NCBI GenBank assembly: GCA_017540065.1
Contig: JAFYBU010000004.1
Coordinates: forward strand, 1 to 9,722
Direction: 5' to 3'
Source of the DNA: Alphaproteobacteria bacterium
GTDB taxonomy: Bacteria; Pseudomonadota; Alphaproteobacteria; CAAHEQ01; UBA3637
DNA length: 9,722 nt
How positions within the stretch are numbered: position 1 is the stretch's first letter; every line of letters starts with the position of its first letter. The position numbers and the translations under genes are program-made. The notes below the pieces were generated by a model that ran no database searches, was not told the DNA's origin, and worked only from the letters and a program-made list of their open reading frames with translations. Below are positions 5,688-9,722 of the stretch, one piece after another.

Positions 5688-5716
5688 ATTAAACAAAAAA
5701 TCTGTCGTAAAGTCAA
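5688..5716 (-). promoter_or_regulatory. promoter of the FkbM methyltransferase gene
   Basis: On the minus strand TTGACT (5716-5711), 17 bases, TTTAAT (5693-5688; 5 of 6 matches). It lies 32 bases upstream of the ATG. Confidence 0.65.
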
Positions 5717-5801
5717 CAGGTTTTTATATTAAAGTTTTCTGGGAAGAATTTGTGTTATCCCAAATGTCGGATATTGATTTCAAAGGATTTTTCTGATTAG
5801 G

Positions 5802-5855
5802 GAGTCCGTGTTGGTTGAATTTTTGGCCTTCATTGGCGCAACCTTACACGGACTC
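5802..5855. repeat. long inverted repeat in copy 3
   Basis: GAGTCCGTGT (5802-5811) and ACACGGACTC (5846-5855) are perfect ten-base arms. Inside them GGTTG (5813-5817) and CAACC (5839-5843) can extend the stem. Confidence 0.75.
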
Positions 5856-5878
5856 GTATAAGTTATTGAAAACAAAAG

Positions 5879-5903
5879 AAAAAGTCGCCAAAAATGGCGA
5901 CTT
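5879..5903 (-). terminator. tRNA-Tyr terminator
   Basis: On the minus strand AAGTCGCCA pairs perfectly with TGGCGACTT (nine pairs) around four T, then TTTC. It begins eight bases after the tRNA CCA end. Confidence 0.9.
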
Positions 5904-5911
5904 ACCTAAAC

Positions 5912-5997
5912 TGGTGGAGAGGGGTGGATTCGAACCACCGAACTCATAAGAGGGCAGATTTACAGTCTGCTGCCATTAACCACTCGGCCACCTCTCC
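5912..5997 (-). tRNA. tRNA-Tyr (GTA anticodon)
   Basis: 86 bases including an encoded CCA (5914-5912). The acceptor strands GGAGAGG (5997-5991) and CCTCTCC (5922-5916) pair fully. The D-arm begins TGGCCGAGTGG, the anticodon loop reads CTGTAAA with GTA at 5963-5961, a long class II variable arm follows, and the T-loop is GGTTCGAATCC. The GTA anticodon and long variable arm identify bacterial tRNA-Tyr. Its 3' end coincides with the right edge of repeat copy 3. Confidence 0.97.
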
Positions 5998-6013
5998 ACG
6001 AAATGTACGTGCT

Positions 6014-6042
6014 ATTATGCCCGATTTTTAACAAAATGTCAA
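6014..6042 (-). promoter_or_regulatory. promoter of tRNA-Tyr
   Basis: On the minus strand TTGACA (6042-6037), exactly 17 bases, CATAAT (6019-6014; 5 of 6 matches). Transcription would start about ten bases before the tRNA 5' end. No convincing terminator lies between the rpoH stop and this promoter, so some read-through from rpoH is possible. Confidence 0.8.
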
Positions 6043-6057
6043 GAGAAAAATGTCGCC

Positions 6058-6936
6058 TTAGACAAGCGCCAACTTTTGTGCACTGGCCTGCATTGCTTTT
6101 TTCACTTTTTCAAAGGCCTTTGTTTCAATCTGACGCACACGTTCACGGCTGATATGAAATTCAGCCCCCAAATCTTCCAATGTTTGCGGATGTTCGGACA
6201 AATAACGTTTTTGTAAAATGGATTGTTCGCGTTCAGACAAAGTCTTCAAGGCATCTGCTAACAAGCGTTTTTTTAAGGCCAAATCCTGGCTGTCCCCCAA
6301 ACGTTCTTCGATTGTTTCTTCATCATCGGCCAACATTTCTTGGAAATTTGTTCCAGAATCTGTTGAAACAGGCGCATTTAATGATGAATCCCCAGCCAAA
6401 CGTTGTTCCATTTCAAAAACATCTTTGCGCGATACCTTTAATGTTTTGGAAATATAATCCGCCGTTTCATCAGAAATGCCCGAATCCCCATATAATCCTA
6501 ATTTGGATTTAATTTTATGCAAGTTATAAAACAAACGCTTTTGTGTAGCTACTGTCCCGATTTTCACCAAAGACCACGACTTCAAAATAAATTCGGAAAC
6601 GGCCGCCTTAATCCACCAAATAGCATAGGTTGCCAAACGGAACCCCTTATCCGGATCAAACTTTTTAATGGCTTGCATCAAACCAATATTAGCTTCGCTG
6701 ATTAAATCTGACAAAGCCAAACCGTAATGACGAAAAGAAATTGCCACCTTTGCAGCCAAGCGCAAATGTGATGTTGTTAATTTGTGTGCGGCCTCAATAT
6801 CACCGGTTTCATGATACCGTTTTGCCAACATGTACTCTTGATCAGCTTCCAGCATCGGAAACTTGTTGATTTCGGCCAAATAACGGGGAAGCCCCCCTTG
6901 AAATGATGGAAATGTTAAAGCATAGCTAGCGTTCAT
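6058..6936 (-). CDS. rpoH: RNA polymerase sigma factor RpoH (sigma-32), heat shock
   Basis: 292 residues, the usual size for alphaproteobacterial RpoH. It directs RNA polymerase to heat-shock promoters for chaperone and protease genes. Region 1.2 starts L-P-R-Y-L-A-E-I (16-23); region 2 includes D-L-I-S-E-A-N-I-G-L (77-86) and F-R-L-A-T-Y-A-I-W-W-I (99-109). The RpoH box Q-K-R-L-F-Y-N-L-H-K-I-K-S-K-L (132-146) separates RpoH from the housekeeping sigma factor. Region 4 ends with the helix-turn-helix S-R-E-R-V-R-Q-I-E. The start is set at 6936: AAAGGA sits six bases before this ATG, and an in-frame extension to 7032 would begin upstream of the promoter's -10 box. An in-frame TTG at 6987, with AAAGGAGG 11 bases upstream, is a less likely alternative start. 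Having rpoH directly after rpoC seems unusual to me. Confidence 0.95.
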   Translation of the reverse strand: MNASYALTFPSFQGGLPRYLAEINKFPMLEADQEYMLAKRYHETGDIEAAHKLTTSHLRLAAKVAISFRHYGLALSDLISEANIGLMQAIKKFDPDKGFRLATYAIWWIKAAVSEFILKSWSLVKIGTVATQKRLFYNLHKIKSKLGLYGDSGISDETADYISKTLKVSRKDVFEMEQRLAGDSSLNAPVSTDSGTNFQEMLADDEETIEERLGDSQDLALKKRLLADALKTLSEREQSILQKRYLSEHPQTLEDLGAEFHISRERVRQIETKAFEKVKKAMQASAQKLALV

Positions 6937-7016
6937 TTTATATCCTTTCATTAAGCGATATAGCCAAGAACCTCTCGTTTTCGACAAAGCCTCGGCGCCC
7001 TCCTTTCGGACTAGAC
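6937..7016 (-). promoter_or_regulatory. rpoH leader, possible translational control
   Basis: The untranslated leader is about 80 bases. TATATC (6962-6957) can pair with GATATA (6944-6939) across a 12-base loop that holds most of the ribosome site, next to the ATG. Further upstream a strong ribosome-site-like AAAGGAGG (7006-6999) has no clear ORF behind it. A temperature-sensitive leader is known for rpoH in several proteobacteria; here it is inference only. Confidence 0.3.
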
Positions 7017-7022
7017 CAGAAT

Positions 7023-7051
7023 ATTGTAGCAAAAGGAATATCGCTTGTCAA
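7023..7051 (-). promoter_or_regulatory. rpoH: promoter of rpoH
   Basis: On the minus strand TTGACA (7051-7046), 17 bases, TACAAT (7028-7023; 5 of 6 matches). This is a near-consensus housekeeping-type promoter placed just after the rpoC terminator. Confidence 0.85.
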
Positions 7052-7061
7052 GTGGTTTTGC

Positions 7062-7093
7062 AAAAAAACATCCCCACCCTTGCGGACGGGGAT
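7062..7093 (-). terminator. rpoC operon terminator
   Basis: On the minus strand ATCCCCGTCC pairs with GGGTGGGGAT (two G-U pairs) closing a GCAA tetraloop, followed by G and T7. It lies 18 bases after the rpoC stop and separates the RNA polymerase operon from rpoH. Confidence 0.92.
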
Positions 7094-7111
7094 ATTTTTC
7101 CATTTTTTTCG

Positions 7112-9722
7112 TTATTCTTGAGGCTTTTCAGTTTCACCTTCTGCAACGTTATGTGTTTCCTTATTACGTGCTGCCAAGATTTCCTTATCGCGTTCACTAG
7201 CAATTTGACGCAAACGACGAACTTCAGCACCCGTTCCTGCAGGAATCAACCGACCCACAATCACGTTTTCCTTCAATCCGTGCAAGGTATCTGTCTTGCC
7301 AGCAACGGCAGCTTCTGTCAACACACGTGTTGTTTCTTGGAAGGATGCAGCAGAAATGAACGAGCTGGTCTGCAAAGATGCCTTGGTAATACCCAACAAC
7401 ACAGGGGCAACTTTTGCCGGCTTACCACCTGCTTTTTCGGCCTTCAAGTTTTCTTTAATCAGTTGAGCTTTTTCAACTTGTTCGCCTTCCAACAAAGTGG
7501 TATCACCCGGATCAACAACTTCCAACTTCCGCATCATTTGACGCACGATCACTTCAATATGCTTGTCGTTGATACGCACACCCTGCAAACGATACACAGC
7601 CTGAACTTCCTTCACCAAGTAATGAGCTAAAGCTTCTACGCCCAAAATACGCAAGATGTCGTGCGGTGCCAAAGGCCCTTCCACAATCAAATCACCTTTT
7701 TGAACGATATCGCCTTCATACACGGCCGGTGTCCGTCCTTTCGGAATCAAGTGGGCATGTTTATGACCTTCATCATCCACCACGTTAATCACGCGTTTGG
7801 ACTTGAAGTCTGTATCATATTCCACACGACCGGCGGCTTCAGCCATAATAGCAGCATCTTTCGGATGACGGGCTTCAAACAATTCTGCCACACGTGGCAA
7901 ACCGCCCGTAATATCCTTTGTCTTGGAATCTCTAGCCACCAAAGCCAACACGTCACCGATATGGATTTCTTGACCGTCTTTAACGGTGATAATAGCACCT
8001 TTTGGCAAGTAAGTTTTGGCTTCCACGCCCTTACTTGTCTTAACGGCTTTGCCTTTTCCGTTCACAATCGCAATTGTCGGACGCAAGTTTTTGGAAGAAG
8101 ATTGTTTATCCGGTTCCATAATAATGCGTTCTGTAAGCCCTGTGGAAGCGTCTGTACGTTCATCCAAAGTCTTACCGGCAATGATGTCTTCGTATTTGGC
8201 AACACCGTCTGCATCAGCAATCATCGGGGTTGAATACGGATCCCATTCGGCCAAACGTGTTCCTTTTTTCACTTCCTGACCATCTTCCACCATCAATTTG
8301 GCACCGTAAGGAACCTTATGACGTGCTTTTTCACGATGGTTGGCATCCAACAAGGAAATTTCAAAGTTACGAGAAAGGACAACAGAGGCGCCTTGTGAAT
8401 TTTTCACGATAATGCCTTGTCCCAAACGAACTTGAGCATCAAAGGCGGCATCCACTGCAGCATCTGCACCACGTTGCGCCGTTCCACCGACGTGGAAGGT
8501 ACGCAAAGTCAACTGAGTTCCCGGTTCACCAATGGATTGAGCGGCGATAATACCCACCACTTCGCCCAAATTCACCGGTGTTCCTCTGGCTAAATCGCGT
8601 CCGTAACAAGCGGCACAAATACCATCTTCGGCTTCACAGGTCAAAACAGAACGAATCTTAACGGAATCAATGCCCAAAGCGTCGATTTTTGCCACGTCTT
8701 GTTCATCCACCAACTTGTTCCGCGGAATAATGATTTCCCCTGTTTCAGGATGTTTCACATCTTCGGCTGTTGTCCGGCCTAAAATACGTTCACCGGTTGT
8801 AGCAATCACGTCCCCGCCTTCAATAATCGGTTGAATGGTGATCCCTTTATCTGTCCCGCAATCTTCCATGGTAATAATGGCATCTTGGGCCACATCCACC
8901 AAACGACGGGTCAAATATCCGGAGTTAGCTGTTTTCAAAGCGGTATCGGCCAAACCTTTACGAGAACCGTGTGTGGAGTTAAAGTATTCCAAAACGGTCA
9001 ACCCTTCTTTGAAGTTAGAACGAATCGGCGTTTCAATAATTTCACCTGACGGTTTTGTCATCAAACCACGCATACCGGCCAACTGACGCATCTGAGTAGC
9101 AGATCCGCGCGCACCGGAATCGGACATCATAAAGACTGAGTTCACGGGTTTGCCGGGTTCAGCTTTGGAAATATCTTTCATCATGGCTTTTGCCACAGCG
9201 TCTGTACAAGCCACCCAAGCATCCACGACTTTGTTGTATTTTTCCAAACGGGTAATCAAACCGTCTTGATATTGTTGTTCAAATTCATTGACTTTAGCTT
9301 CGGTTGCTGCCAACAATTTTTTCTTTTCGGCAGGAATGATAAAGTCATCTTTACCAATGGAAATACCGGCTTTGGCAGCGTTCTTAAAGCCCATAGCCTT
9401 GATATTATCAGCAAAAATACATGTTTCTTTTTGACCGCATTCGCGATACACAATGCCCAAAATTTCGGCCACTTGCTTTTTACCGATTTGACGGTTAATC
9501 AAGCTGAACGGCACCTTTCCGGTGGTCGGTAACACTTCGGACAAAATCACGCGTCCAGGGGTTGTTTCCACCAATTTTGTGACACGTTCACCATTGTCAT
9601 CGGTAATTTCCAAACGCACTTTGATTTTGGCGTGCAAAGAAACGGCCTTTTCAAACAAAGCGTGTTCAATTTCTTGACGACCAGAAAAGACCATGCCCTC
9701 TCCTTTTTCACCTTCACGCATC
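7112..9722 (-). CDS. rpoC: RNA polymerase beta' subunit, C-terminal part (runs off the window)
   Basis: The last 869-870 residues of beta'. Numbering from the Met at 9721, the spacing matches E. coli beta' with a constant offset of 526: zinc-site cysteines C288, C362, C369 and C372 (E. coli 814, 888, 895, 898) and the trigger-loop histidine H410 (936) in G-T-Q-L-T-L-R-T-F-H. That position 406 is Leu where E. coli has Met932. The bridge helix covers about 245-280 (S-T-H-G-S-R-K-G-L-A-D-T-A-L-K-T-A-N-S-G-Y). The full protein would be near 1,395 residues. The Met at 9721 is internal, and the frame is open to the edge of the window. The frame is clean and every core motif is intact. It ends in a short acidic tail (E-G-E-T-E-K-P-Q-E) and is closed by the terminator at 7062. 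Confidence 0.98.
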   Translation of the reverse strand, partial: MREGEKGEGMVFSGRQEIEHALFEKAVSLHAKIKVRLEITDDNGERVTKLVETTPGRVILSEVLPTTGKVPFSLINRQIGKKQVAEILGIVYRECGQKETCIFADNIKAMGFKNAAKAGISIGKDDFIIPAEKKKLLAATEAKVNEFEQQYQDGLITRLEKYNKVVDAWVACTDAVAKAMMKDISKAEPGKPVNSVFMMSDSGARGSATQMRQLAGMRGLMTKPSGEIIETPIRSNFKEGLTVLEYFNSTHGSRKGLADTALKTANSGYLTRRLVDVAQDAIITMEDCGTDKGITIQPIIEGGDVIATTGERILGRTTAEDVKHPETGEIIIPRNKLVDEQDVAKIDALGIDSVKIRSVLTCEAEDGICAACYGRDLARGTPVNLGEVVGIIAAQSIGEPGTQLTLRTFHVGGTAQRGADAAVDAAFDAQVRLGQGIIVKNSQGASVVLSRNFEISLLDANHREKARHKVPYGAKLMVEDGQEVKKGTRLAEWDPYSTPMIADADGVAKYEDIIAGKTLDERTDASTGLTERIIMEPDKQSSSKNLRPTIAIVNGKGKAVKTSKGVEAKTYLPKGAIITVKDGQEIHIGDVLALVARDSKTKDITGGLPRVAELFEARHPKDAAIMAEAAGRVEYDTDFKSKRVINVVDDEGHKHAHLIPKGRTPAVYEGDIVQKGDLIVEGPLAPHDILRILGVEALAHYLVKEVQAVYRLQGVRINDKHIEVIVRQMMRKLEVVDPGDTTLLEGEQVEKAQLIKENLKAEKAGGKPAKVAPVLLGITKASLQTSSFISAASFQETTRVLTEAAVAGKTDTLHGLKENVIVGRLIPAGTGAEVRRLRQIASERDKEILAARNKETHNVAEGETEKPQE

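Larger units (their letters stand above)
5735..5922 (+). repeat. tRNA-flank repeat, copy 3, joined to tRNA-Tyr
   Basis: It aligns with copy 2 from TTTTCTGGG through ATCCCA, ATATTGAT, AGGATTTTTC, AGTCCGTGT, ACACGGACTCG, AAACAAAAGAAAAA, the hairpin, and AACTGGTGGAGAGG (5909-5922). Here the last piece is the true CCA end and acceptor strand of tRNA-Tyr. The left edge (TGGGA 5740-5744 / TCCCA 5758-5762) is a decayed version of the terminators that start copies 1 and 2. Confidence 0.8.

Noticed and set aside
4327..5922. Integron cassette array with attC sites.
   Set aside because: The module-repeat layout is similar, but the seven-base attC core (RYYYAAC/GTTRRRY) is not visible at the borders, genes lie in both directions, and no integron integrase is present.
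2951..5922. CRISPR array.
   Set aside because: Only three long, diverged copies with gene-sized gaps; no short regular repeats and spacers.
6937..7032. An in-frame N-terminal extension of RpoH starting at 7032.
   Set aside because: The start would lie upstream of the -10 box (7028-7023), so the transcript would not contain it; the ATG at 6936 has a well-placed ribosome site and fits the family length.
7661..9532. Several plus-strand frames of 60-190 residues.
   Set aside because: All are antisense shadows of rpoC, which is intact and unmistakable.

Overview
The window looks like a chromosomal segment of a fairly AT-rich alphaproteobacterium. The guess is an uncultured, host-associated lineage, because a secreted beta-strand-repeat protein, an FkbM methyltransferase and small orphan genes sit beside core genes. 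The evidence for Alphaproteobacteria is the rpoC C-terminus and a 292-residue RpoH with a clear RpoH box. I cannot name the genus.

Right part (about 5900 to the end, all on the minus strand) is core genome. It holds the C-terminal 870 or so residues of RpoC, an intrinsic terminator, a strong sigma-70-type promoter with a leader, rpoH (heat-shock sigma factor), then tRNA-Tyr(GTA) with its own promoter and terminator. Spacing is tight: the rpoH -35 box lies about 11 bases beyond the rpoC terminator T-run.

Middle part (about 2570-5920) is accessory. Three diverged direct copies of a roughly 190-280 bp non-coding element (2951-3227, 4327-4531, 5735-5922) flank two cargo genes: a coiled-coil orphan protein on the plus strand and an FkbM-type methyltransferase on the minus strand. 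Each copy has, in order, a plus-strand terminator, a long inverted repeat built on AGTCCGTGT/ACACGGACT (only the right arm in copy 1), an A-rich tract, a minus-strand terminator hairpin, and the sequence AACTGGTGGAG(G)AGG. In copy 3 this last piece is the real 3' end of tRNA-Tyr. In copies 1 and 2 it is an orphan remnant. A possible fourth, more partial copy lies at 2574-2636, before a small two-helix membrane protein. Copy 1 also contains a short reading frame with an exact EGF-like signature. The layout resembles tandem modules built up next to a tRNA gene, each bounded by a copy of the tRNA 3' flank. No integrase or transposase is visible.

Left part (1-2555) holds the C-terminal part of a two-domain DUF4402-like surface protein, a convergent minus-strand gene for a membrane-anchored protein that appears broken by three single-base frameshifts, a PQ-loop/SemiSWEET-like small membrane protein, and a divergently transcribed small secreted four-cysteine protein with a strong terminator.

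No CRISPR array, rRNA gene, insertion sequence or recognisable phage gene was seen.
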